64,000 nucleotides of DNA from Rehmannia glutinosa (taxonomy: Eukaryota; Streptophyta; Magnoliopsida; Lamiales; Orobanchaceae), in assembly GCA_016081115.2 (NCBI GenBank), contig JABTTQ020001795.1, positions 1,389,991-1,453,990 of the forward strand. The letters are read 5' to 3'. How positions within the stretch are numbered: the first letter of the stretch is position 1; each line of letters begins with the position of its first letter. The position numbers and the translations under genes were made by a program. Under the pieces are notes generated by a model. That model saw only the letters and a list, made by a program, of their open reading frames with translations, had not been told where the DNA came from and ran no database searches. This document shows positions 54,257 through 64,000 of the stretch, piece by piece.

Positions 54257-55793
54257 AGTCCCAAGGGTGTGAGTGTAAGGTTTAGAAGGGGGTTGAATAA
54301 ACCTTACCAACTTTTTGATTTAGTCCTTTTAAATCGTTCGAGTTAATACTTCACGGTTGAGTCCTTGATGGACAACTAAGTTAGTTAATCGTGAGTTAGT
54401 CACTCAATGACTCGGATGACCCATTGATAGAATAACTTTCATTTGTTTTGACTAAAGACTTAACTCATTGTGATATGTTTTATTTGGAAGACTTAACACC
54501 CTTGAATTTGGTTAAGTTTGTTTTAATACTTGGTTTTAGCACGTGGTTGATTATCAATTGGATAACAAATTAATCGTGAGATATAAAAGTAATATCGAGA
54601 AATTAAAGTCTTTTGAAATGTAAATAACACAATAAGTTTTTATAGAGGTTCGAAGATGGGGTAATTCTTCTACTCCTCTCTTCTCCAACTCTGGTGGAAT
54701 CCACTAAGTATTGATAAATATACATAGTAGTTACTTGATCCCAGAATACAAGTCTTGATCACACAAGCGACTTGATCCTTTGGGACTCGATCTGGAGATG
54801 CCTTGGTCACACATCGGCTTCCGTGCGACTCGGCTTCTTCCGCAGTATTTGCCTTGCTACTACTGCCCACTTGCTCAAACTTCTTAGATTTGATCACGAA
54901 GCCCTCAAAAACTCGAGATAGTTCGACCTTGAACCTTCCTACAATCCTCCGTGGAATGTAGACCTTTAATTCTTCAAATATTTTCCTCTTCAACTGATAG
55001 AAGTTGTCTTTCCTTCACGGTGAGTGTTGGATTGATTTCCCGTAAGAAGCTTGAGGATTGATCTTGAATGACTTGAGAATATTTTACGATTCGAATGTTA
55101 GCTTGAATGTTCGTGGTTGAGTTGTAACCTTTCTCTCGGAGTGATTCCTCGGCCTTTTATAGTGATCTTTTAAAAATTTGCCCGTTGAAGAGATAAGCTT
55201 ATTTTTAAAAAGACACTTGTGGTCGTTGGCTTGTCTTGTTGTAGTCCTTGGAATTGCCACTTCCTAGTATGAATGATTCTTGACTTTTCGGAGTTCGACA
55301 CGGGTTGATCTTCCCATTGGTTTATTCTTTTTTGCACGCTCGTGGGTGAGCACTTCAAGAAAGGCGATATGGAGATATTACTTGTTTAAGTAATTCTCTT
55401 GATTTATGTGCAACGGATCTCTTCGATTATCTCGACTTGGCGCATTTTCTTAACTTTTGATTTACTTTGAGTCGACTTCCAATCATTGGATGACTCTTAC
55501 ATCACTTCAACTAGAAACATTTTGTCTTGAGTTGTCTTGGTCGACAACTTCACTGTTGTATCTTTGCACCTTGATCGAGTTCTGTCTTCTCTTCCTTGCC
55601 ACACTCAAGTGCCACACGGAGTCTTCTTCTAGTCTCTAGTTGTCTTCTTGCATGTTCAGGCATAGGCGACTTGACTTAGCTCGACCAGCCCTATCTATTA
55701 CAATGCAATTTACAACGAGAAAAATGGGGTGCCAACTTTATATTTTAAGTTTTACATGGCATTCATCAAAATCTAAAAATTAATTTCCCAACA
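54180..55793 (-). repeat. 5' LTR of Copia B
   Basis: Ends TTCCCAACA at 55793 (element start TGTTGGGAAATT on the minus strand) and TGTAGGTCCC at 54180, the side facing the PBS. It is about 1.6 kb including the duplicated edge. It aligns with 47894-49426 and 56145-57706 throughout. Confidence 0.9.
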
Positions 55794-55904
55794 TATACTT
55801 TAAGTGATTCGTAGTCAATCCCTGAGAAATACGACCCTTGCTTGCCATTATCCATAAACTACACGTACACTTGCGGTTGTATGATCCAAATATTTTAGCG
55901 AACA

Positions 55905-55933
55905 AGTTTTGGAGTCGTTGTCGGGATTGATGG
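55905..55933 (+). other. Athila-like primer-binding site remnant
   Basis: Sequence AGTTTTGGAGTCGTTGTCGG directly follows the LTR end GCGAACA. Gypsy elements of this group have TTTGGCGCCGTTG here, so two changes are present. Only 29 bases of interior remain before Copia LTR D. Confidence 0.7.
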
Positions 55934-56144
55934 TGTAGGTCCCAGGGGTGGGAGTAAGGTTTAGAAGGAGGTTGAATAAACCTTACCAACTTTTCGATTT
56001 AGTCCTTTTAAAATTTGTTGAGTTAATATCAATTTATGTCTTGATGGACAACTAAGTTAGTTAACCAGCGAGTTAGCCACTCAGCGGACATGGTATTTGT
56101 TGATATAATAACACAAAATTGTTTAGTCTAATCTTGCTTGGTGA
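55934..56144 (-). repeat. Copia LTR fragment D, cut by Copia C
   Basis: Begins TGTAGGTCCCAGGGGTGGGA like the other Copia LTR edges and follows them for 211 bases, to about the CTAATCTTGCTTGGTGA point. There a complete new LTR edge (TGTAGG, 56145) begins. The missing rest of D presumably lies to the right of the window. Confidence 0.75.
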
Positions 56145-57706
56145 TGTAGGTCCCAAGGGGTGTGAGTGTAAGGTTTAGAAGGGGTTGAATAAACCTTACC
56201 AAATTTCGATTTAGTCCTTTTAAAAGTTGAGTTGATACTGCAATGTGTCTCACAGGTGGACTGACCAATTTAGTTAATCGAGTAGAGTTAGTCACTCAGC
56301 AATTTCGTTGTTTGTTGATAGAATAACTCGGTAGTTAACTTTGAATTAGCTTTGTGGTTTGTTTTTATTGGAAGACTTAACACCCTTAAGTTTGGTTTAG
56401 AAGAGATTTAAAGCTTGATTTAGTCTTAGAAATTATCAAGTAGATAGCAAATTTATCGGCAAAGTTAAGCAAATAAGATGCGAGGAATTTAAAGTCTTTG
56501 AAATGTAAATGACACGATAAGTTTTTATAGAGGTTCGAAGATGGGGTAATTCTTCTCCTCTCTTCTCCAATTCTGGAGGAATCCACTAGGTATTGATCAA
56601 CATACAAAGTGGTATGATCCAGGATACAAGTCTTGATCACCGGTGACTTGATTCTTTGGGACTTAGTTGAGACGCCTTGATCACTCGGCTTCTCAAATGC
56701 GACGACTACCTTTCTTCCGCAGGCGGTTGCCTTGCTACTCAGCCCACTTGCTCAAGCTCTTTGGATTTGATCACGAAGCCCTCCAAAAGCTCAAAATTGG
56801 TTCGACCTTGAACCTTTCTACAATCCTTCGTGGAATGTAGACCCCTTTATTCTTGATAATTTCCTCTTCAGGCGATTGAAGTTATCTTTCCTTCACGGGT
56901 GAGTGTTGGATTGATGTTCTTCGTAATGTAGGCTTGAGGATTGAGAGTTTAATAACTTGAGAATATTTCGAGGTTACAAAATGTTTCTTTCTTGCTTGTA
57001 TTCAATTCTCGGATGGTCAAAGGTAACCTTCGTAACTTTTTCTCGAGTTATTCCTCGACCTTTTATAGTGAGCTTTTCAAAAAATCTGCCCGTTGAAGAG
57101 ATATGCTTATTTTTGAAAGTCACTTGTGGTCGCTTGTCTTGTTTTGCGATCCTTGGAATTGCCATTTCCTCGTATGAATTGTTCTTGACTTTTGAGTTCG
57201 ACATGGTGTAGTGCTTCCCATTGGTTTATTCCTTTTGCACTTCGGGGTGAGCACTTCGAGAAAGGTAGCATGGAGATATTACTTGTTTAAGTAATTCTCT
57301 TGATTTACGTGCAACGGATCTTTTTCGATTATCTCGACTTGATTGCATTTCCTTGCTTTCCCAGGTGACTTAGAGTCGACTTCAATCATTGGATGACTCT
57401 TCTGTCACTCCAACTTGAGAACTTGGCTTATCTTGAGTTGACTTTTCTTGATACTCCTCTCGGCTACATCTTATTTTGCTCCTTGATCGAGTTCTCATCT
57501 TCTCTTCTTTGCCATACTCATTTGTCTTGCGGTGAGTCTTCCTTCTAGTCTCGAGTTGTCTTCTTGCATGTTTGGGCATAGGCGACTTAACTCGGCTTGG
57601 CCCGGCCTATTTATTACAATGCGAGTTTACAACAAAATGGGGTGCCAACTTCTATTCTAAGTTTTACATGGCATTCATCAAAATCTAAACAATAAATTTC
57701 CCAACA
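56145..57706 (-). repeat. 3' LTR of Copia C
   Basis: Edges are TGTAGGTCCCAAGGGG (56145) and TTTCCCAACA (57706), i.e. TGTTGGGAAA...GGGACCTACA in element sense. It is about 1.56 kb, complete, and aligned with both LTRs of B. Confidence 0.9.
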
Positions 57707-57722
57707 ATTTCCCCCTTTTTGA
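57707..57722 (-). other. Polypurine tract of Copia C
   Basis: Minus strand reads TCAAAAAGGGGGAAAT immediately before the LTR start TGTTGGG. Confidence 0.85.
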
Positions 57723-60700
57723 TGATGCCAAAACTTAAGACATTCAAAAAGTAAATAAAGGATACATACGGATAGTGCATTCACATAGAATGTATGAGTA
57801 GAATCAATCCTTTTATTGATCATAACATTCTTGTTCTTTTACACAAGCTGTTTACAAGGTGTATCGGAGCAAACATTTGTCTACACAAAAAGATAGAGAA
57901 TTCTGACTTTATTACGGAAATTTACATATTATGTATTTACATAGTAAAATACATGAAGGGGTGGACAACAACACTTCATCTCCTTGCTGCCTCCTTCTTT
58001 TTCATCTTGTTTGTCATCTTGGTCTTCTTCTCTTTTTTCTCATCTTGACCCTTCTTCTTCTTCTTTTCATATGCCTTCAGGCGCAACTTCATCTCTTCTT
58101 AATCTCTCTTGTCTTTCCTCCCATGCATTGAGTTTGTCTCTTATTTTCTTCTTCTATTCTTTTCGCATACTTAACATTGCTTTTAGCCACTTGCCCAGTT
58201 GGCTACTTGGTGACCGGCCAAGAGATCCCTCCTTTCTTGCCTCGGATCTATGTACTCAATGTTTTTGGCGAGGCCTGGAGTGCGAAACCTCTTCCTCCAC
58301 TCACCGCTTCTTCCTCTTCCTATGGCGTGTATTGTCTTGGGGGTCTTCTCGGTGAGTGACTAGCGGAGTGCCCAGAGATTTAGGTGGTCCGTCGCACTGT
58401 CGACTTTCTTCACATAAGCATGAGACCACTTTTCCCAAAAGTACAAGTCCCAAGGTTGAGCCATGGACATGTTTGCAAAGTATCCTTGGGATGCGGCGTT
58501 TTAAATTCATCAACTGATCTTGGCTCGATCCGGCATACGAGATGGCATAAGTGTCTGTCTCTTTGGAATGCCTCCATGTTGTTTCAAGATATTCATAACT
58601 CGGGCATCCGTCCTTCCTTCCACTTCCTCCATCCCCGGTGTCTTTCTTTCTCTTTTCGGCCATAGATATAGCCAGTGTTGGAGTGGGAATCATTGGGAGT
58701 TTGTCTGCGATAATATCGGTGTGACAAGACCTTGTTGGGGGGTTTGTGCAATCATTAAGGTCACATCTCTCGATTCTTCCCCCAATAATTTCCTTTCTTT
58801 TTCTTGTAACTTCCTCAAATTGTCTTTCCCTTCAGTGCTCCCTCTTTCGACTTCTGGGATCTCTTTAGCGCTTTAAAGTATTCCTCTTCCCTTTTTGGCA
58901 TCATCAAAGGAGAGAGAACCCCTCGAAACATATCGGCAGGAAGTGGAGCCTTCCCACGATAGTCGAGTTGCTTTCGAGTGCTGCAAAGGAGTATGTGGTA
59001 CGAAATTCGAGGAGCGAGTAACATTGGACTCTGCTGAAATTAGCTTCATCTCGGCCATGAGAAAGTGAATTTTCTATCCATGTTTTCTTCCATCTGTTGG
59101 AGATCACTCTTATTTTGCTCACTTATGCGGCTTTATCTGTGATGTGAGCTTCATGCATGTGCTCAATGTGTTCTCTCAATTTCGTTTTTGCACAAGATTC
59201 TCGGCTCTCCATACCAGCGGCTTGTTGAACAATGTTCTCAAATATCTGAAAGCTTGTTCCACACGCATTGTTTCTTCTTTGTTGCCACCATTCCCCGATT
59301 ATCATTTATGCCTCTCAAGTCAGCGATAAGGTCAGCATCTCTGTTATCGATCTCATGTCCATAGAGGCACAGTGGTGCCTCTCCATCAGTTCAATTTTGG
59401 CGAATAATGCTTTGAACACCTCCCGAACTCAATTGTTTCTTTTCGCGTACGACGGCCATGCGGCGTCAAAGTCATAGTCAGCTGAACGATGGTGTCGGAT
59501 GGAAGGACGAGTGCAGTGCCGTAGGCGTGCGAGATCGTTCTCGACTCGTCGGGGAGGTGGTACCTCTCACAGAGAGAAAGGAAATGATTCACGCAAAGGA
59601 ATCATCACGGCCAATCGGGATTTGTTCAATGATGAAAGGTGCGCGTGAAGTTTCCTTTTTGAGTGGAATTTCTTTGCGGCAGGGAGCTGCGCGATGGACT
59701 CTGTTTATTTGGGGTCTTTTGTGAAGTGGACCCGACTTGGTTGAAGCTCCTTTGTCTCAACAACCGTCGGTCTGTTGGTTTCTCGATTAGTGGACTAGTC
59801 CTCGGCCTTATCCCGAAGCGTCATCGGACGATGATGAGATTTCCATTGGTGGCTCACCATCAAAATTGAAAGTTTGACGAGTAGTCTTGAGATCGGACTT
59901 GCTCGTGCTTGGAACATCCTCGGTGGTCTTTTGGATCACACGGGGGGATGACTCGGCTTAACCGTCGCCTTGATCCCCGAGAAAAGTTACATCGAGATTA
60001 TCCACGAGAATCATGAAGCGCGCGCTTATCTCCTTTTGGATGGATCAATGATAGCGGGAGAGGATGTTGTACTTGGCCTCTTTGGAAGTCTCAACCTCCC
60101 GTTGCTTCATTACCTCCAGATCTCAAGCTGCACAGGTTTGACCTCCCTTTCGACAACGAGTGTCAGTCTTAGGGTCTTTTGTGGTGGCATCCATTGGAGT
60201 CTCAACCCCATGGATTGCACTTTCATCGCCCAGTGTTAACTCCGGTATAAAATCTGTGCCTCGGCGCATCGACGCATCGTCATTAGCCTTCAAGCGAGTT
60301 AGCACCTCCCGGTGAGGCAGTGTCAATCGTATTTGTTTGAGCTTCGATTGATGGCAACTTCTTTGTGTATTTTGTGTTTGTGCCTTTCCACTTCGCCTCC
60401 TAAATTCGTTGTGGAGTCATGACATCCTCAGGCCTTCTTTGCATTGGAGGGATTTCTCCCTGGGCGCACCTTTTGGTGAGTGATTGGAATGGGTCACTCG
60501 TCTCCAAACTCGGCTGTTTTCTGCGAGTGTTGTTTGTTAGGCGGTGGTAAGACACCTTCATTAGGGGTTGGCTCGTGGGATCCCCACTAACCGGTTTCAT
60601 CGCCATTTCCTTAAATCCTTTTTCCGAGTGGCTGGGGGAGTGGTGGCGGCAAGAACAACGGTGGCGATTTGGTCGACTACTCCCGTTGGATCGATTTCAT

Positions 60701-62442
60701 TTGTGTTTTGGAGGACTCTCCTGGTCCCTCCATCATGCTCTTCTCATGAAGAAGTGCGGATTCATGCATTGCTTGCTGCATTTACAACTCTTATGTGGCA
60801 AAGAATAGGTCTGGGATCCTCATCACTTTCTATCGAGAAGACATCGAGGAGATGATGTGTGTGTTACGTAGTGTAGGTGATAGGACAAATCTTGCCTTCT
60901 CACGTGCCTCGGCTTCCTACCTGTCTCGCCTTCTCCTTATCTTGAAGATCTGCAAGATATCTTTGCGATTTTTCTTCATCGATCTTGAGATCACGGAGGT
61001 TAGTCGAAAAGTTAAGATTCCTCTTTCTTCTATAAATTGGCCGTTGGAATGTTCCGATCGACTCAATTTCCCACTTCCTCCACTCTCATGATTTACGATT
61101 TTGGATGTCCTGGGTAAGGTGGGGATAGGATCATCACATCATCATATCATCATCTATCCTTTGTGTCTCGGTCGCTCGAACTATAGTTGTGTCTTGATTT
61201 ACCTCTCTTGTCGACTCAGCGAGACTTATTCTCTATAATATCCGGAGACTACTTCTCCAATGATCTCAGATTGTGCACTCCGGTGAGTGGGCGGCTAATT
61301 GGTTTCTCAAGTTCAGTGCTTGATGATTCTTCTTAAATCTCGGGTTATGCACTTTGGAGGATTTACGGTTGAGAAAGAGTTTCCTCGAATGTCTTGGCGC
61401 GGAGGCGGCGGTGTTTTCTTACGGTAGCGTGGCCTCAGATCTCTCTTTTGACGATCGGAGAAGGTAGTGAGAGTCCTTTCTCGGACTTCTTTGGGCGCTG
61501 GGCAGAGGCAGCGAGCTGCGGCGCAGTGACCGAGCTGCGAAGCGAGGAGCAGTTTGTTTTCTTTGCAGTGAGACACTTGATCTTCTTAGCACTACAGGGC
61601 AAGCGATTCTCTTAAGCGGGCAATGCGGGCTTTCTTTTCTTGGTGGAGAGGAAACAATTCAGATCTTGGTCGGTGATTCCCCTCACTCGTGTTCGCTCTC
61701 TTGGCGTAGCTCTGTACACGTCAGGCGCCTGCAGGTTTGATCTCGAACATCCTCTTGTTTACATGGAACGCCTTTCCATGTCTAAGAGGACTCGGCACTC
61801 ACCTCCATCACCGCCAATCACTGGGCCGTATTTCCAGGGATCCTCCAAATGCACCATCTTCCTTCAAGGATTTGTTCCCTACATTCCTCGCGTAGTCCTT
61901 TGTCAGAGACAAACTCCCCGGTTTATTTCCTTTCTTCAATGATCGCGGCCATTCACGATCAACTTTGCTTTTGACAGGTTGGTCAAAGTCAAATTTGATG
62001 TCATGCATTTGCCAACTATGTCCAACAACTTGTGGTAATCCTCCTTCGGCCTCTTGTTTTCAGGTAAACTATTTTCTCAAAGATAGTCGGGCTTAGCTGC
62101 TTAAAGATCACGGCGGTGTTTACGCCGGCCGTTGATTTTGGCGCTCCTTCGCTTGTGGCGAGTGTTCACGGCGAATCTTGTGTAGATGGTGAACATCTTC
62201 GCGAACAGGAGATGACTTTCATCCCTTCATCGTGAATCTAGAAGCTCACGTAGAATCGCGCGACCTCTTCCACATAGGTCATCGGAGAACTCCATCGTTA
62301 GAAATGGTTTTGGCCAGGCGTTTGCTTTTCGATTTTCTTTTATGAGGGCATCATCGGACCCTGTTTGACCATGCTCCTCAAAATCACTATCGACTGTGTG
62401 GATTTGCTTTCCTAGCTTGACAAAATCATAGGTTGATGCCAT
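57723..62442 (-). pseudogene. Accessory ORF region of Copia C, decayed
   Basis: ATG at 62442 starts MASTYDFVKLGKQIHTVDSD, giving 72 codons to about 62227 (KPFLTMEFSDDLCGRGRAI). After that only pieces in shifting frames remain, for example EWPRSLKKGNKPGSLSL near 61930. Near 57960-58110 there is a very Lys/Glu-rich tail (YEKKKKKGQDEKREEDQ in one minus frame). It occupies the same place after RNase H as the accessory region of Copia A but its N-terminus differs. The length, about 4.7 kb, is unusually long for a Copia 3' region. Function unknown. Confidence 0.5.
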
Positions 62443-62950
62443 TTTTCGAGGATTTCACCGAAAAAGAAACTTAGAAATTTGATTTGAATGCGAGAGGGTT
62501 TGAGAGGATTTTACTTTGTTTCTCAGATAGAGATGAACCGATTTTGGTGATATGTGAGAGAAAACAGACTAAATGGAGTTAATGATGGTTTGAAAGGATG
62601 TGCGGGGTGGTTTTTGAAATGTGATCGAAATCAACGGCTTAGATTTTGCACGCCCGATTAGCATTTGATGTCTTGGTAAGCATTTATATCCAATCATAAG
62701 CTTGGTATGCGACTTTTTCCAGACACATCATCATTATCTTGGCGTCATTCTAAACATTCGCGCTTAGTAAACATTTGCGTTTTTGTCACTTTGCTCATAA
62801 ATGACTCGGCTTATCCCTTGGTTGATTTAACTCTTACGGTCACCGAGTTCATTCTCAACCACCGTCACGCTAATTCGGTATATTTGCTCTCTCCGACATG
62901 GTGATTCATTTTGGCCGATTTTGAGAATTCAAATCTTTTCTCTTTTGTGT
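62443..62950 (-). other. Leader-like spacer between pol and the accessory ORF of Copia C
   Basis: No coding on the minus strand. Contains AGCCGTTGATTTCGATC (about 62625-62641, minus), comparable to the motif upstream of the accessory ORF in Copia A, then an A/C/T-rich run to the ATG at 62442. Confidence 0.45.
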
Positions 62951-64000
62951 TCCATTTCTTTTCTCTCGAGTCTTCCGAGTGTCATTTCCACCGATTAACC
63001 CTAACTCATGCTCGAAGTTCTTCAAATCTTGACCCACATAACGGTTTTGTGAATATGTCGCCTAACTGCTTATCGCTTGAGATATGTTCCAATATGATGT
63101 CCTTCTTTTCAACATGATCTCTTAAGTGATATCGACATCGATATGCTTTGTTCTCGAAAGTGCAACACATGATTCTCGAGTGATTGCAATTGCACTTGTG
63201 TTATCACACATGATTGGAATTTCCTTTTCTTCAACTTCATAGTCTCTCATTCATTGCCTCATCCATAAGACTTGGGCACAACCTTCCGCCTGCAGCCTAT
63301 GTATTCTGCCTAGCCAGTGTGAGGTGGCTATTGAATTTTTGCTTGCTAAACCAGAAATCGGCTGTTTCCAAGCATTTGACATGTGCTGAGGTCTTTTCTG
63401 TCAACTCTGCATCAGCCATAGTCAGTACGAATAGCGATTAAGAACTTGAATCCAGGCTTCCTTTGGATACCATAAGCCCGACTTCTTGGCTGCCAAATAT
63501 CTCAAAGATTCTCTTGGCTGGCACGTCATGTGACTCTCTTTTTGGAGCATATTGAAATCTTGCCACGTACACCTACATCAAGGTGATGTATCGCTCTTCT
63601 TCGTGAGATGGAAGCGATGATCGATAAATTGCTCTATATCTTTGTTTGATCTCTGGAAACTGCCATCTGCGTCCATGTCCATTTTGGTGATGTATTTATT
63701 GGTATTTTCCATGACTTCTCTCCATACCAAATTTCTTCATTAAATCTCGGGTGTATTTTGTTTTTGACTTATGAAGGTTCCATTCAATAGGTTGTTTCAC
63801 TTAGTCCAAAGGAAGAATGTCGGCTCTCACGTCATGCTCATTTCAAATTTGCTTTGCATGAGGTTTGAAAATTTTCACATAGCTCTTTGTTTGTGGATCC
63901 AAAAAATGATGTCATCCACATATATTTGAAGCAAGCGATATACTCTTGCTTGTCTTGAATTAAAAGTGTTCTATATCGCACCTTTTTTTGACGAATCGTT
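62951..64000 (-). pseudogene. Copia C RT C-terminus and RNase H, decayed
   Basis: At the right edge the minus strand gives the RT catalytic box YVDDIIFGSTNKELCENF (63922-63869). RNase H pieces follow toward lower coordinates: KYITKMDMDADGS near 63680, CAQVLWMRQ near 63250-63275, EIPIMCDNTSAIAITRES near 63175-63230 and RTKHIDVD near 63130. The order RT, RNase H, accessory ORF, LTR is therefore directly visible in C. Stops and frameshifts are frequent. Confidence 0.8.

Larger units (their letters stand above)
47894..55793 (-). mobile_element. Copia element B (minus strand), inserted in the Athila-like LTR
   Basis: Both LTRs are present: 54180-55793 (5' in element sense) and 47894-49426 (3', shortened). 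Flanks are TATAG (left, 47889-47893) and TATAC (right, 55794-55798), a 5-bp duplication with one mismatch, and the Athila LTR is continuous across it. Between the LTRs lie gag, protease, integrase and RT on the minus strand. RNase H, the accessory ORF, the purine tract and the first 30 or so bases of the 3' LTR are deleted at 49426/49427. Confidence 0.88.
45692..55904 (+). mobile_element. Athila-like Gypsy 5' LTR, split by Copia B
   Basis: Starts TGATGAGTGTAAAATTACG at 45692 and runs to 47893; its end (AATCCCTGAGAAATACGACC ... GCGAACA) is at 55794-55904 beyond Copia B. The joined length is about 2.3 kb. It is followed by AGTTTTGGAGTCGTTGTCGG (55905-55924), close to the Athila-type primer site. 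It matches the solo LTR at 33709-35207 in the opposite strand sense. No Athila interior follows, because a Copia LTR (D) starts at 55934. Confidence 0.82.
56145..64000 (-). mobile_element. Copia element C (minus strand), 3' part; continues past the right edge
   Basis: The 3' LTR (56145-57706) is followed, going right, by a purine tract, a long accessory region (57721-62442), a leader-like spacer and the RNase H/RT end of pol. This is the 3' half of a minus-strand Copia element of the same family as A and B. Integrase, gag and the 5' LTR would lie to the right. Confidence 0.85.

Noticed and set aside
45692..57706. Copia A and the LTRs at 47894, 54180 or 56145 as one element's LTR pair
   Set aside because: The LTRs from 47894 on are in the opposite orientation to A's 5' LTR and have their own gag-pol on the minus strand.
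57794..61942. Numerous plus-strand frames of 60-120 codons
   Set aside because: All are in the accessory region of Copia C, which reads on the minus strand; the plus frames have no start context or domain.

Overview
The window is nuclear DNA of a flowering plant, very probably a eudicot. It has a split nuclear gene with GT-AG introns and a chloroplast targeting peptide, several layers of plant-type LTR retrotransposons (Ty3/Gypsy Tat, chromovirus and Athila-like; Ty1/Copia), an RTE-type LINE, a Helitron terminus and many MITEs. The accessory protein encoded 3' of pol in the Copia elements of the right half resembles, from memory only, hypothetical repeat proteins common in Lamiales genomes, so an asterid is my low-confidence guess. 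I see no tRNA, rRNA, CRISPR array or bacterial features.

Layout. (1) 1-14371: the 3' two thirds of a Tat-lineage Gypsy element: RT, RNase H and a second RNase H, then integrase, a long 3' region and the 3' LTR at 13793-14371. Its integrase is split by a complete but decayed Copia element (2006-9334, minus strand) with 1.4-kb LTRs, a 5-bp target duplication, PBS and PPT. Between pol and the 3' LTR lies an antisense, three-exon gene (13317 down to 10694), now broken. (2) 14372-17126: the 3' end and about 2.1-kb LTR of a second Gypsy (chromovirus-like) element. (3) 17160-19931, minus: a multi-exon pseudogene of an RPA1-like single-stranded-DNA-binding protein. (4) 20831-21653: a non-coding element with about 85-bp terminal inverted repeats. 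(5) 22037-26617, minus: the only intact-looking host gene, a five-exon HPP-family chloroplast membrane protein (NITR2-like, putative nitrite transporter), with MITEs in two introns. (6) 27342-32513: an AT-rich strip of MITEs, tandem repeats, microsatellites and a Helitron 3' end. (7) 32514-64000: a nested pile of one Copia family plus an Athila-like Gypsy LTR and an RTE LINE.

History of the right half, read from junctions. Copia A (plus) is oldest. A MITE and an Athila-like solo LTR sit in its 5' LTR, an RTE LINE sits in its integrase, and another Athila-like element sits in its accessory region. That Athila-like LTR was split by Copia B (minus, 47894-55793), and just behind its primer site a Copia LTR D starts (55934). 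D is in turn cut by Copia C (minus, from 56145), which runs off the right edge. All of these elements look inactive: every reading frame carries stops, frameshifts or deletions.

The points most worth following are the spliced antisense gene in the Tat element, an array of seven small hairpins with apparent compensatory stem changes in the leader-encoding part of the nested Copia LTR, the reciprocal empty/filled MITE sites in the tandem duplication inside the HPP-gene intron, and the Copia accessory ORFs with their own leader-like upstream region. All identifications rest on reading translations and motifs by eye. Identities and lengths of divergent repeats are approximate.
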